In this document: positions 26,991-37,353 of the stretch, piece by piece | Numbering within the stretch: the first letter of the stretch is position 1 | Layout: each line of letters begins with the position of its first letter | Source: Actinomycetes bacterium | GTDB taxonomy: Bacteria > Actinomycetota > Actinomycetes > Actinomycetales > Micrococcaceae | Assembly (NCBI GenBank): GCA_023426375.1 | Contig: JAFAAV010000063.1 | Coordinates: forward strand, 1-64,000 | Reading direction: 5' to 3' | DNA: 64,000 bases | Program-made: the position numbers and the translations under genes | Notes under the pieces: generated by a model | What the model saw: the letters and a program-made list of their open reading frames with translations, nothing else | Databases searched by the model: none | What the model was told of the DNA's origin: nothing

Positions 26991-28844
26991 GTGTCATCAC
27001 CCGCAACCCGAAACGCGTCCTGGCGACCCCGCTGGACGCGTGCACAGGTCGGTATCGCCCTGTTGCTGGCGTTGTTGCTGGTGGTCGCGGGAAAGCTCTT
27101 CTGGGTGCAGGGGCTCGATCCCACGGGTCGAGCGGAAGCGGCAGCGGAAAGCCGGACGCAGACCGAAGTGATCCCCGCGGTCCGAGGTGACATCAAGGAC
27201 ACCAACGGCGAAGTCCTGGCCCGCACGCTCCAGCGGTACGACATCACGGTCGACCAGACCGCCGTGGCTGCCTTCACCCGTGTGAACGACGACCAGTCCA
27301 CGGAGCAGGTGACTCCCACTCAGGCCGTGTACGAGATCGCGGACGCGCTGAGTCTCCCGGACACCGAGGTCAAGAACGCGTTGGACGGGGACAAGACGTT
27401 CAACTACGTGGCCCGCGGGGTGACCCCGGAGCAGTACGGCAAGATCCAGGATCTCAATCTTCCCTATGTCTTCGGACAGCCGACCTTCCAGCGCAGTTAC
27501 CCCAACGGTGCCGTGGGTGGCTCCATCGTGGGGTTCTTGGGCGGCGACAACGAGGCTCTGGGCGGTATCGAGCAGACCCAGGACGACAAGCTGCGCGGTG
27601 TCGACGGCGAGCGTCGGTACGAGATTTCCGGTGACGGCGTGCGCATTCCCGTGGCCCCGCAGGAACTGCAGGCGCCGCAGAACGGTTCTGACGTCCAGCT
27701 CTCCATGGACAGCGATGTCCAATACTTCGCGCAGCAGGCCGTCTCCGAGCGCACCGAGGAACTCAATGCCGAGTGGGGCAGCGCCGTGGTCATGGACATC
27801 AAGTCCGGCAAGGTGCTGGCCATGGCCGACTCCTCCACGGTGGATCCCAACGTGCCCGGTGAAGCCGAGGGCGAGGACCTGGGTGTTCGTTCGGTGACGC
27901 ATGCGGTGGAGCCCGGTTCGACCCAGAAGATTCTGACCACTGCCGCCGCGATGGACCAGGGCATCGTCAACCCCGATACCGAAATCACGGTACCTCCGCA
28001 TCTGCAGATCGATTCGGAGAAGATCACGGATGCTTTCGATCACGGCACCCAGAATCGCACCGTGGCCGGCATCATCGCGGACTCCATGAACACGGGCACC
28101 GTGATCATGGGCGCCAAGATGGACAAACAGACCCGTCACGACTACATGGCGAACTTCGGGGTGGGCCAGTCCACAGGCATCGAGCTTCCCGGCGAGACTT
28201 CCGGCATCCTGGCGCCGGCCGATGAATGGGATTTCCGCCAGCAGTTCACCGTGTTGTTCGGCCAGGGCGTCTCACAGAGCCCGCTGCGCACGGCCTCGAT
28301 CTTCCAGGCCGTGGCCAATGACGGAGTGCTGATTGAACCTCGCCTGGTGGAGTCCACGGAGGACTCGGAGGGCACGGTCACCACCCCGGAACAACCGGAA
28401 GGTAAACGTGTAGTTTCCCCCGAAGCCGCACAGAAAACCTTGGACGTCATGGAAACGGTGGTGACCGAGGGCGGTGCCAAGGAAGCAGCGGTTCCCGGTT
28501 ACCGCGTGGGCGGTAAGACCGGTACCGCGGAGGCGCCCAGTGAGCAGGGCGGCTACGACGGTTACACCACCTCGTTCGTGGGCGTGGCCCCCATGGAGGA
28601 CCCGCAATACCTCGTGGGCGTAACTCTCCAGCGACCCGAGGGCGATGTCCGCACTATTGGGGTCACGGAGACCTTCTCCAAGATCATGGAGCAGGTGTTG
28701 CACCACTACAACGTGCCGCCGTCCACCTCGGATCCAGTGGCTATCCCCAAGGAAGTCCCGGACAATCTCGACCGTTCCGTGACACCCTCGAACGCACTGG
28801 ACCAAACGTGGCCTTCACCGGCTCGTGAAGAGTCGCAGGGATAA
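26991..28844 (+). CDS. ftsI: Septal peptidoglycan transpeptidase, penicillin-binding protein 2b/3 type
   Basis: 617-residue class B penicillin-binding protein that cross-links septal wall with FtsW. An N-terminal membrane anchor (about 19-40) precedes the dimerisation domain, RGDIKDTNGEVLA, and the transpeptidase domain. Active-site motifs are complete: S310-TQK313, S365-MN367 and K509-TG511. The GTG start has TGAGGA 6 nt upstream. The partner ftsW is eight kilobases downstream. The C-terminus lacks PASTA repeats. Confidence 0.96.
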   Translation: MSSPATRNASWRPRWTRAQVGIALLLALLLVVAGKLFWVQGLDPTGRAEAAAESRTQTEVIPAVRGDIKDTNGEVLARTLQRYDITVDQTAVAAFTRVNDDQSTEQVTPTQAVYEIADALSLPDTEVKNALDGDKTFNYVARGVTPEQYGKIQDLNLPYVFGQPTFQRSYPNGAVGGSIVGFLGGDNEALGGIEQTQDDKLRGVDGERRYEISGDGVRIPVAPQELQAPQNGSDVQLSMDSDVQYFAQQAVSERTEELNAEWGSAVVMDIKSGKVLAMADSSTVDPNVPGEAEGEDLGVRSVTHAVEPGSTQKILTTAAAMDQGIVNPDTEITVPPHLQIDSEKITDAFDHGTQNRTVAGIIADSMNTGTVIMGAKMDKQTRHDYMANFGVGQSTGIELPGETSGILAPADEWDFRQQFTVLFGQGVSQSPLRTASIFQAVANDGVLIEPRLVESTEDSEGTVTTPEQPEGKRVVSPEAAQKTLDVMETVVTEGGAKEAAVPGYRVGGKTGTAEAPSEQGGYDGYTTSFVGVAPMEDPQYLVGVTLQRPEGDVRTIGVTETFSKIMEQVLHHYNVPPSTSDPVAIPKEVPDNLDRSVTPSNALDQTWPSPAREESQG

Positions 28845-28928
28845 ACTCGCAGCACCAGGTTATTTACCGGTAGGTACCGGCCCGGGTGAGTGGGGAACGC
28901 TCGCGACAGTATCTTGAAAAGGATTTCC

Positions 28929-30587
28929 ATGGTTGCATCTGCCGAACAGGGGCCTGACGCACAGTCTGTGCGTCCGTCCCGTCCCGTGGCGCACACTGTT
29001 GAGCAGTTGGCTCGTCTCACGGGCGCGCAGATCGTGGGTTCGCAGGAGGCATCGGACGCGTCCGTGACGGGCGTGGTCCTGAATTCTCGGGAGATTCAGA
29101 CGGGGGACCTGTATTCGGCTCTCCCCGGCGCGCGCATGCACGGGGCGAAATTCGCCGCCGACGCCGCTGCGTCCGGTGCCGTGGCGATTCTCACCGATCC
29201 CGCGGGGGCGGAGCTCGTGGCCCAGGGGAACGTGGACCTGCCCGTTTTGGTGAGTGACGATCCCAGAGCGTGGACGGGTCGGATCGCGGCCGAGATCTAC
29301 AACTCTCACCCCGGGGACAACAGCGCTCAGAAGCTGTTCGCGGTGACCGGCACGAACGGCAAGACCACCACCACGTACTTCGTCACGTCCATTCTGCGTG
29401 CTCTGGGCCACACCACCGGCCTGATCGGCACGATTGAGATCCTGGCCGGGGACACCTCCATCCCGTCCAAACTCACCACTCCCGAAGCTCCGCACGTCCA
29501 CTCGCTGCTGTCACTCATGCGTGAGCGAGGTATCGACGCCGCGGCCATGGAAGTTTCGTCCCATGCCCTGGAATTCCACCGCGTGGACGGCGTTCACTAC
29601 AACGTGGCCGGGTTCACGAATCTCACCCAGGACCACCTGGACCTGCACGGTTCCATGGAGGCCTACTTCGAGGTCAAGGCCCAGCTGTTCACCGCGGAAC
29701 GGACCGAGCGCGCCGTCGTGCTGCTGACCGAAGGTGACACCTGGGGCGAGGCGATGGCCCGCCGGGCACGGGAGAATCTCGGGGCCGATCACGTGACCTC
29801 GGTGGCCCTGCGCGGCAACATCGGGGATGACGCGCATGCGGGACCCGATCGATCCGGCGCGGACTGGACCCTGAATTCTTTGACCCGGCGCGGTATCGGC
29901 CATGCCTTCACGCTGCAGCATCGCGACGGGCGCAAGCTCAAGGTTTCAACCGCGCTACCCGGTGACTTCAACGTGGCCAACGCGGCCCTTGCGGTGCTGA
30001 TGGTCCTGGAGTCCGGCGTGGATCTGGACACTCTTCAGAAGGCGCTGGATGAGCACGATCCGTTGACCACGGATGTCCCCGGCCGGATGCAGCTGATCGG
30101 CACACGACCCACGTCGGTCGTGGACTTCGCTCACAACCCGGATGCCATGGCGCGAGCCCTGCAGTCAGTGGAACCCACGGACGAGGGCGGCCGAACCATC
30201 ATCGTGTTCGGTGCCACCGGCAGACGGGACACCAGCAAGCGTCCGATCATGGGCAGGATTGCCGCCGAAGGGGCGGACATCGTGATCGTCACCGATGACG
30301 ACCCGCACGACGAGGACCCCGCGCCCATTCGTGAGCAGGTCGCCCAGGGCGCCCGCGAAGCACAGGAACAGGGTGCCCGCGCCGCTGAGGTGCACGTGAT
30401 CGCCCCGCGTGAAGTGGCCATCCACACCGCGGTGCGCTTGGCCCGCCCGGAGGATTCCATCATTCTGGCCGGCCGCGGCCACGAAGTTTTCCAAGATCTC
30501 AATGGCGTGGCGCATCCCCTGGATGACCGCGTGGAGCTCAGGGCTGCGCTGGATGCGCTGCACTCGGGTCGTAAGGAGCAGTCATGA
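28929..30587 (+). CDS. murE: UDP-MurNAc-L-Ala-D-Glu ligase MurE, probably L-lysine-adding
   Basis: 552-residue Mur ligase that adds the third residue of the stem peptide in the cytoplasm. The P-loop FAVTGTNGKTTTTYF and the NLTQDHLDLHG and DFAHNPDAM motifs are present. Meso-diaminopimelate enzymes carry DNPR at the amino-acid-selecting loop; here it is D457-D458-P459-H460, with Arg missing. This fits L-lysine use, the usual chemistry in Micrococcaceae. The ATG at 28929 has AAAGGA upstream; 13 more in-frame codons exist upstream. Its last four bases overlap the murF start. Confidence 0.94.
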   Translation: MVASAEQGPDAQSVRPSRPVAHTVEQLARLTGAQIVGSQEASDASVTGVVLNSREIQTGDLYSALPGARMHGAKFAADAAASGAVAILTDPAGAELVAQGNVDLPVLVSDDPRAWTGRIAAEIYNSHPGDNSAQKLFAVTGTNGKTTTTYFVTSILRALGHTTGLIGTIEILAGDTSIPSKLTTPEAPHVHSLLSLMRERGIDAAAMEVSSHALEFHRVDGVHYNVAGFTNLTQDHLDLHGSMEAYFEVKAQLFTAERTERAVVLLTEGDTWGEAMARRARENLGADHVTSVALRGNIGDDAHAGPDRSGADWTLNSLTRRGIGHAFTLQHRDGRKLKVSTALPGDFNVANAALAVLMVLESGVDLDTLQKALDEHDPLTTDVPGRMQLIGTRPTSVVDFAHNPDAMARALQSVEPTDEGGRTIIVFGATGRRDTSKRPIMGRIAAEGADIVIVTDDDPHDEDPAPIREQVAQGAREAQEQGARAAEVHVIAPREVAIHTAVRLARPEDSIILAGRGHEVFQDLNGVAHPLDDRVELRAALDALHSGRKEQS

Positions 30588-32095
30588 TTTCCCTGTCAGC
30601 CGCTGAGGTGGCCCAGGCCACAGGTGGTCGTTTGGTCGGTGTCCAGGAGCCTGAGTCTGTGGTGATCTCTTCGGTCACCACGGATTCCCGCGAGGTCACC
30701 GAGGGCACCTTGTTCGTGGCCAAGCCCGGCGAAGCCACGGACGGGCACAAGTTCGTCCCCCAGGCTGCCGAGGCCGGTGCCGTGCTCAACCTGCTCGAAC
30801 GCGAGGTGACCAACGACGCGGGGGAGACCTATCCCGGTGTGGTCGTGCCGGACGTCGTCGAGGCCATGGGCGCCCTGGCGAGCACCGTGATCGATCGGCT
30901 GCGTGACAAGCACCCGGTCACCGTGGTGGCCGTGACGGGCTCGGTGGGTAAGACCACCACCAAGGACCTGCTGGCCGGTATCTTCGGTGCCCAGGGTCCC
31001 ACGGTGGCACCGCGTAACTCGTACAACGGCGAAGTGGGCGTTCCGCTCACCGTGTTCACCGCGCAGGAGGACACGCGTCACTTCGTGATCGAGATGGGTG
31101 CGAACGGGCTGGGCAACATCGAGTACCTCTGCGGCATGGTGCGCCCTGACGTAGGAGCTGTGCTGTGCGTGGGTACCGCGCACGCCGGCGAGTTCGGCGG
31201 CGTGGAGAACATTGCTCGTACCAAGGGCGAAATGGTCGAAGGTCTCGCCCCGAACGGCACCGCGGTTCTCAACGACGACGACTACCGCGTGCGCGAGATG
31301 CGTACCCGTACACGGGCGAACATCATCTCCTTCGGTCTCGGGGGCGAAGCAAACGATCCGGAACACGGAGATGACCGCGTGTGGGCGGAAAACGTCACGG
31401 TGGCCGCCGATGGCTGCCCGCGCTTCACCCTTCACTTGCCCGATGGCTCCTCGCACGAGGTCGAGTCCAAGCTCATCGGCGCGCATCACGTGTCCAATAT
31501 CCTGGCCGCTGCGTCCATCGCGTTCGCCGCGGGTATCGATCCGCAGGCCATCGCAGCCGGCCTCAATGGCCAGGGTGCCCAGTCGCGGTGGCGCATGGAA
31601 CGCACCGAGAGAGCGGACGGTGTAACCGTGATCAACGACGCCTACAACGCTAACCCGCAGTCCATGCGCGCGGCGCTTCAGACGCTCGCGCAAATGGGTC
31701 GCGGGGACGGAAAGACCGCACCGCGCCGAACCGTGGCCGTGCTGGGCGGAATGTACGAACTCGGCGAAGAATCCGTTGCCGCACACGACGCACTGGGCCA
31801 GCTCCTGGTCCGGATGAACATCTCGCACGTGGTGGCCGTGGGCGACCTGGCTCGCCCCATTTTCACCGCCGCCACGCTTGAAGGCTCGTGGGGGGACGAG
31901 GCCCAGTGGGTGGCCACGGCCGAAGACGCCGAGGAGTACCTCAAGGGCGCGCTACAACCGGGGGACATCGTGCTGTTCAAATCTTCCAATGCGGCAGGGC
32001 TCAATCACTTGGGCGACCGGGTCGCGGCCCAAACAATTGACCGAGTAGGCATCCACAACGACCAGAACAACGGCAAGGGGAACGAGCCAGCATGA
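30584..32095 (+). CDS. murF: UDP-MurNAc-tripeptide:D-Ala-D-Ala ligase
   Basis: 503-residue Mur ligase that completes the pentapeptide by adding D-Ala-D-Ala. The P-loop is VAVTGSVGKTTTKDLL, the central-domain ENIARTKGEMVEGL and the C-terminal INDAYNANPQSMRAAL motif are typical of MurF. The start codon overlaps the murE stop (ATGA) and its stop overlaps the mraY start, showing tight translational coupling. The D-Ala-D-Ala ligase gene is not in the window. Confidence 0.97.
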   Translation: MISLSAAEVAQATGGRLVGVQEPESVVISSVTTDSREVTEGTLFVAKPGEATDGHKFVPQAAEAGAVLNLLEREVTNDAGETYPGVVVPDVVEAMGALASTVIDRLRDKHPVTVVAVTGSVGKTTTKDLLAGIFGAQGPTVAPRNSYNGEVGVPLTVFTAQEDTRHFVIEMGANGLGNIEYLCGMVRPDVGAVLCVGTAHAGEFGGVENIARTKGEMVEGLAPNGTAVLNDDDYRVREMRTRTRANIISFGLGGEANDPEHGDDRVWAENVTVAADGCPRFTLHLPDGSSHEVESKLIGAHHVSNILAAASIAFAAGIDPQAIAAGLNGQGAQSRWRMERTERADGVTVINDAYNANPQSMRAALQTLAQMGRGDGKTAPRRTVAVLGGMYELGEESVAAHDALGQLLVRMNISHVVAVGDLARPIFTAATLEGSWGDEAQWVATAEDAEEYLKGALQPGDIVLFKSSNAAGLNHLGDRVAAQTIDRVGIHNDQNNGKGNEPA

Positions 32096-33225
32096 TTCAG
32101 TTGCTCATGGCTTCGGGGCTGGGCCTCGTCTTTTCGATCTTTGGCACCCCTGCGCTGATCAAGTTGTTGGCCCGACGCGGGTACGGCCAGTACATCCGCG
32201 ACGACGGCCCCACGAGTCACCAGACCAAACGCGGCACGCCCACCATGGGTGGTGTAGCCATCCTCTTGTCCGTGGTCGCGGCCTATGCGGTCACCCACCT
32301 GGTGAGTGTGCTGGCCTGGCCGGAGAACGGGGGCATGACCATCTCCGGTCTGCTCGCACTGGGACTCATGCTCGGCATGGGACTGGTGGGCTTCCTGGAC
32401 GACTACAAGAAGATCGCCAAGAAGCAGAACCTGGGACTCACCGCCGCCGGAAAGATGATCCTGCAGGGCACCATTGGTGTGGCCTTCGCAGTCCTGGTCC
32501 TGTTCTTCCCGGACGAGGCCGGTAACACGCCCGCCTCCACCGCGATCTCCTGGACCCGCGACACGAACTTCGATCTCGCGTTCGCCGGACCGATCATCGG
32601 TGCCATTCTGTTCGTGATCTGGGTGAACCTGATCGCCACCGGCACCACCAACGCAGTCAACCTCACCGACGGCCTGGACGGCCTGGCCACGGGCGCGTCC
32701 ATCCTGGTGTTCAGCGGCTACATGCTCATTGCCCTGTGGCAGTCGGGCCACCTGTGCGAGAACGTGGAGCAGGCCGCATGCTACGAGGTTCGTGACCCCA
32801 TGGATCTGGCCATTGTGGCCGCCGCTCTCGTGGGTGCGTTGATCGGTTTCCTGTGGTGGAACACCGCGCCCGCCAAGATCTTCATGGGAGACACCGGTTC
32901 TTTGGGACTGGGCGGTGCGCTGGCCGCGTTCGCTGTGCTGTCCCGCACCGAACTGCTCCTGATCCTGATCGCGGGACTGTTCGTGGTCATCACGCTGTCG
33001 GTCATAATGCAGGTGGGTTACTTCAAACTCTCCGGCGGTAAGCGCATCTTCAAAATGGCACCGCTGCAGCACCACTTCGAACTCAAGGGCTGGCAGGAGG
33101 TCACCATCGTGGTGCGCTTTTGGATCATCGCGGGTCTGTTCGTTGCCGCCGCACTGGGCGTGTTCTACGGTGACTGGTTGATTCACAACGGAGGGGCTTT
33201 CCCCGGAGCTGAGGCACTTCGATGA
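32092..33225 (+). CDS. mraY: Phospho-N-acetylmuramoyl-pentapeptide transferase
   Basis: 377-residue polytopic membrane enzyme that makes lipid I on undecaprenyl phosphate. Diagnostic motifs are visible: TPTMGG, GFLDDYKK with the catalytic aspartates, NAVNLTDGLDGLA and FMGDTGSLGLGG, ending with the HHHFELKG-type loop (QHHFELKGWQE). About ten hydrophobic helices are expected. It overlaps murF and murD by four bases each. Confidence 0.98.
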   Translation: MIQLLMASGLGLVFSIFGTPALIKLLARRGYGQYIRDDGPTSHQTKRGTPTMGGVAILLSVVAAYAVTHLVSVLAWPENGGMTISGLLALGLMLGMGLVGFLDDYKKIAKKQNLGLTAAGKMILQGTIGVAFAVLVLFFPDEAGNTPASTAISWTRDTNFDLAFAGPIIGAILFVIWVNLIATGTTNAVNLTDGLDGLATGASILVFSGYMLIALWQSGHLCENVEQAACYEVRDPMDLAIVAAALVGALIGFLWWNTAPAKIFMGDTGSLGLGGALAAFAVLSRTELLLILIAGLFVVITLSVIMQVGYFKLSGGKRIFKMAPLQHHFELKGWQEVTIVVRFWIIAGLFVAAALGVFYGDWLIHNGGAFPGAEALR

Positions 33226-34760
33226 TTCACGCGAGTAACGACAATCCCGTTCTGGACAACCCGCGGTTGGCAGACCTGACCAGTTGGGACGCCGACTGGC
33301 GCGGACTGCGAGTGGTCGTGGCCGGCATCGGCGTGTCCGGGTTCGCTGCAGCGGACACACTCATCGAACTGGGCGCGCGAGTGGTCGTGTTGGACGGTAA
33401 TGACACCGCTCGCAACCGGCAACGCGCCGATACCCTGCGCATCGTGGGCGCCCTGGACGTCAACCTCGGCCAGGATGCCATGACATTCGTTCCCGACGTC
33501 GCCGGGGACCGTCCGGACGTGGTCGTCACCTCGCCCGGTTTTCCTCCCACGCATCCGTTGCTCGTCGCAGCCCGCGAAGAGGGCATTCAGATCTGGGGCG
33601 ATGTGGAACTGGCGTGGCGGGTCCGTGAACGCGAGGGACGCAAGACCGCCGAATGGGTGTGCATCACCGGGACCAACGGCAAGACGACCACCGTGGGAAT
33701 GACGGCCTCCATGCTCCAGGCCGCGGGTCTCAAAGCCATCGCGGTGGGCAACGTGGGCACGCCCATCCTGGATGCCCTGCGGGACCCCGTTGAATACGAT
33801 GTGCTGGCCGTGGAGCTCTCGAGTTTCCAGCTGCACTGGACCCACTCGATGGCGCCCCTTGCCTCCGTGGTGTTGAATCTGGCGCAGGATCATGTGGACT
33901 GGCACGAGGGCTACGAGAACTACGTGGCGGACAAGTCCCGCGTGTACGAGAACACCAAGGTGGCGTGCGTGTTCAACGTGGAGCAGGAAGGCTCCGTGGG
34001 ACTCGTGGAAGAGGCGGACGTTCAAGAAGGGTGCCGTGCCATCGGCTTCACGACCGGTTCTCCGGACCTCTCGATGGTCGGTGTCGTGGAAGACCTGCTG
34101 GTGGACCGGGCCTTCGTGGAGGATCGGAAGAACAGCGCCGCCGAACTGGGTAACGTGGCCGACACGGGTGCTCTGCCCACGCGTCACGTGGTAGCTAACG
34201 CACTGGCCGCAGCAGCCCTGGCACGCGCCGCCGGTGTCCCACCGGAGGCCGTCCGCGACGGACTGCTCGCCTTCCAACCCGGCGACCACCGCATCCAGTT
34301 GGTGGCCGAGTCCGACGGCGTTCGCTGGATCAACGATTCCAAGGCCACCAATCCGCATGCCGCCCAGGCATCACTCTCCGCCTTCGACTCGGTCATCTGG
34401 ATCGCCGGTGGACTGTCCAAGGGCGTGAGCTACGACCAGCTCGTGGAACGTAATGCATCCAGACTGCACACGGTGATCCTGATCGGCACGGACAACCAGT
34501 CGCTGCTGAGTGCTCTGGAACGTCACGCGCCCGAGGTGCCCGTCGTGGCGACGTCGGGCCCTGACGCAGCTGACCCCGGCGCCGATCCCCAGGACGGTCA
34601 CACGGCCATGCGCGTGGCAGTGCAGCACGCACGGAAGATCGCGACACCGCAGGACACCGTGCTCATGGCGCCCGCGGCGGCGTCCATGGACCAATTTCAG
34701 GACTACGCGGACCGTGGCGACGCCTTTGCGAACGGCGTGCGCGAAGAACTGGGACTCTGA
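33222..34760 (+). CDS. murD: UDP-N-acetylmuramoyl-L-alanine:D-glutamate ligase
   Basis: 512-residue Mur ligase adding D-glutamate. An N-terminal Rossmann-like domain with VVVAGIGVSGFAAAD precedes the ATP loop CITGTNGKTTTVGM. The LNLAQDHVDWH and WINDSKATNPHAA motifs and the C-terminal KGVSYDQL region follow. It is about 50 residues longer than E. coli MurD, partly through an N-terminal extension and an acidic loop near residues 265-310. The stop shares one base with the ftsW start. Confidence 0.96.
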   Translation: MIHASNDNPVLDNPRLADLTSWDADWRGLRVVVAGIGVSGFAAADTLIELGARVVVLDGNDTARNRQRADTLRIVGALDVNLGQDAMTFVPDVAGDRPDVVVTSPGFPPTHPLLVAAREEGIQIWGDVELAWRVREREGRKTAEWVCITGTNGKTTTVGMTASMLQAAGLKAIAVGNVGTPILDALRDPVEYDVLAVELSSFQLHWTHSMAPLASVVLNLAQDHVDWHEGYENYVADKSRVYENTKVACVFNVEQEGSVGLVEEADVQEGCRAIGFTTGSPDLSMVGVVEDLLVDRAFVEDRKNSAAELGNVADTGALPTRHVVANALAAAALARAAGVPPEAVRDGLLAFQPGDHRIQLVAESDGVRWINDSKATNPHAAQASLSAFDSVIWIAGGLSKGVSYDQLVERNASRLHTVILIGTDNQSLLSALERHAPEVPVVATSGPDAADPGADPQDGHTAMRVAVQHARKIATPQDTVLMAPAAASMDQFQDYADRGDAFANGVREELGL

Positions 34761-36187
34761 TGGCAAAATCCCCTGACCGAAGCACTGACACCCACCGCAA
34801 CAGCGCCGTTGCAGACCGCCCGAAGGGAACCCGCTCCACAGCGGGTCATTCGGGGGCAGCTGTGCGCGACGAGGACTTGGGCGTGGTGCGGGCCAGCGGC
34901 GGGGGAGGCCATTCCCTGAGCAGCAAACTACGGCACCTGTGGCATCAGCTTGTCGACGGGCCGCTGTTCCATTCCTACTGGGCGCTGGCCGGCACCGTGA
35001 TCATGCTCACGGCGATCGGCATGATGATGGTCCTCTCCGCGTCAGCGGTGGAAGCCATTGCCGAGGACAGCTCCGCGTACTTCTTGTTCCAACGCCAGGC
35101 AATGTTCGGGGCTGTGGGACTGGTCGCAATGATCGGTCTGTCCTTCGTTCCGGCGTGGCTGTACCGCAAGCTTTCCTGGGCGCTCTGGGGACTGGGTGTG
35201 GGGCTGCTGCTCCTCGTGTTCTCGCCCTTGGGGGAGGAAGTCAACGGTAACCGCAACTGGCTGAGCCTGGGCGGCCTGACCCTGCAGCCCTCAGAAGCCG
35301 CGAAGCTCGCGCTGTGTGTCTGGTTGGCTGCGCAGTTCGCCAAACAGGGTGATGACATCAGGGACTGGAAGAAGGCCCTGTGGCCCTCTCTCATCGGATT
35401 CCTCGTCCCCACCGGGCTGGTCGCGGCCGGTGGTGACATGGGTACCGCCATCGTGTTCGTCCTGATCTACGCTGCCGCGTTGTTCTTCGCGGGAGCACCG
35501 CTCAAGATTTTCGCCGGAGCGGCCGTGTTCGGAATCGTCCTGGGTGTGGGAGCCATCATCACCGCCCCGCACCGTGTGGACCGCATCACCGGTTGGTTGT
35601 TCGGGGAGTGCGGCGCAACGGATGCTTGCTGGCAGGCTGAGCAAGGACTCAACGCTCTGGCCACCGGCGGCTGGTGGGGCGTGGGCCTGGGCCAGTCCCG
35701 GCTCAAGTACAACTACGTTCCCGAAGCCCACAACGACTACATTTTCTCGATCATCGGCGAGGAACTGGGATTGCTGGGAACGGCCATCATTCTGCTGCTC
35801 TTCGCGATCATGGTGATCTCCATGGCGCGGATCATTCTGCGGACCCGCAGTGTCTTCGTGCGGATCGCCACGGCGTGCGTGGCCACGTGGCTGGTCGGGC
35901 AGGCGTTCGTGAACCTGGCAATGGTCACGGGTCTGCTGCCCGTGATCGGTATTCCGTTGCCGTTCATCAGCTACGGTGGTTCGGCGTTGATGATCAGCTT
36001 GGCGGCGGTGGGCGTCGTGATGTCCTTCGCCCGTGTCCCGCGTTCGGTCGAGGTCGGCAAGAACTCCGCGATTCTGGACCGTCAGGAAGCCCACGAGGCC
36101 TCCGATGATCAAGAACCGCAGCGTCGGGGGCCAGAATGGCTGCGCCGCATTACTTCGCAGGGTGGAAAGGCACATCATGAGCAATGA
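34760..36187 (+). CDS. ftsW: Septal peptidoglycan glycosyltransferase (SEDS family)
   Basis: 475-residue SEDS polymerase that works with FtsI at the septum. The protein begins with a roughly 75-residue hydrophilic, charged cytoplasmic tail before the first membrane helix at about 73-95. Conserved loops include [15 protein letters not shown], the [18 protein letters not shown] segment and [16 protein letters not shown] Gln/Glu/Arg-rich C-terminal tail of about 50 residues follows. It overlaps murG by 11 bp. FtsW is favoured over RodA because it lies between murD and murG. Confidence 0.95.
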   Translation: MAKSPDRSTDTHRNSAVADRPKGTRSTAGHSGAAVRDEDLGVVRASGGGGHSLSSKLRHLWHQLVDGPLFHSYWALAGTVIMLTAIGMMMVLSASAVEAIAEDSSAYFLFQRQAMFGAVGLVAMIGLSFVPAWLYRKLSWALWGLGVGLLLLVFSPLGEEVNGNRNWLSLGGLTLQPSEAAKLALCVWLAAQFAKQGDDIRDWKKALWPSLIGFLVPTGLVAAGGDMGTAIVFVLIYAAALFFAGAPLKIFAGAAVFGIVLGVGAIITAPHRVDRITGWLFGECGATDACWQAEQGLNALATGGWWGVGLGQSRLKYNYVPEAHNDYIFSIIGEELGLLGTAIILLLFAIMVISMARIILRTRSVFVRIATACVATWLVGQAFVNLAMVTGLLPVIGIPLPFISYGGSALMISLAAVGVVMSFARVPRSVEVGKNSAILDRQEAHEASDDQEPQRRGPEWLRRITSQGGKAHHEQ

Positions 36188-37301
36188 ACCGCTGAACAAC
36201 ACCGGGGGCTCCGTGAATGTGGTGCTCGCCGGCGGTGGCACCGCCGGTCACGTGAGCCCGTTGCTGGCCATTGCCCAGGCCATCAAGGAAGCTGATCCGG
36301 CAGCCTCCGTGTGTGCGGTCGGAACCGCGTCCGGCATGGAGACCCGCCTGGTGCCCGCGGCGGGGGTCCCGCTGGAACTCATTGATCGAGTTCCGTTGCC
36401 GCGGCGCCCATCGGCGGATCTGCTGCGGCTCCCTGCCCGGCTCAATCGAGCGGTTCAACAGGCAGGCCGCATCTTGGACTCCCAACGCGCCCATGTGGTG
36501 GTGGGGGTGGGCGGTTACGTGTGTACGCCCGTTTATCTGGCGGCCGCGCGGCGTCGAATCCCCGTGATCATTCACGAGGCCAATGCACGACCCGGACTGG
36601 CCAACCGTGTGGGTGCGCGCTTCGCGTCCGTGGTGGCTACGGCCTTCGCGGACACCCCGCTCAAGGGTGCGGTGCCCGTGGGCATGCCCATGCGCAAGGA
36701 GATCGCCGAACTGGACCGTGCGGCTTTGCGCGCTCAGGCCCGCAAGGAGCTCGGCCTTGACCTGGACCTCCCCACCGTGGTGGTGACGGGCGGTTCGTCC
36801 GGGGCGCTGTCCATGAACAGGACTGTCGCGAAAATTGCTCACGAGGTGGCCGAGCACGGTTATCAACTCCTGCACGTGACCGGCCGCACCAAAGAGGTCC
36901 GCACCGACAGCGGAGAACTACTGCGGGCCCCGGGATACGTTCAGACCGAGTATGTGGACGGTATGGAAAAGGTCTACGCCGCAGCCGATCTCCTCGTAGC
37001 CCGCGCCGGTGCGGCCACGGTGTGCGAGGTGGCAGCCGTGGGTCTCCCCGCGGTGTTCGTGCCCTTGCCCATCGGAAATGGCGAACAGGCGCTCAACGCC
37101 CGGTCCCTGGTGGCTGCCGGGGGAGCGGAACTCGTCAAGGATTCCGATTTCACTCCGCAGTTCTACCGTGACACCGTGGCCACGCTCGTCACCGATGCCC
37201 CCAGGTTGGACGGGATGGCTCAGGCCTCCGCAGCGCACGGCATCCGCGATGCGGCTCAGACGATGGCGCAGTTGGTTCTGAAACACGCTCAGCAGCGTTA
37301 A
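36177..37301 (+). CDS. murG: Lipid II synthase (GlcNAc transferase)
   Basis: 374-residue GT28 glycosyltransferase that converts lipid I to lipid II on the inner membrane face. The N-terminal [15 protein letters not shown] loop, the [12 protein letters not shown] motif, [13 protein letters not shown] and the UDP-GlcNAc-binding [27 protein letters not shown] segment are all present. ATG at 36177 has AAAGG 6 nt upstream and lies within the end of ftsW; the open frame continues upstream but inside ftsW. Confidence 0.96.
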   Translation: MSNEPLNNTGGSVNVVLAGGGTAGHVSPLLAIAQAIKEADPAASVCAVGTASGMETRLVPAAGVPLELIDRVPLPRRPSADLLRLPARLNRAVQQAGRILDSQRAHVVVGVGGYVCTPVYLAAARRRIPVIIHEANARPGLANRVGARFASVVATAFADTPLKGAVPVGMPMRKEIAELDRAALRAQARKELGLDLDLPTVVVTGGSSGALSMNRTVAKIAHEVAEHGYQLLHVTGRTKEVRTDSGELLRAPGYVQTEYVDGMEKVYAAADLLVARAGAATVCEVAAVGLPAVFVPLPIGNGEQALNARSLVAAGGAELVKDSDFTPQFYRDTVATLVTDAPRLDGMAQASAAHGIRDAAQTMAQLVLKHAQQR

Positions 37302-37353
37302 GTTAGTCACCGACCACTCAACACTTCCCACTTCCCGTTCGGAGGAGACCACC

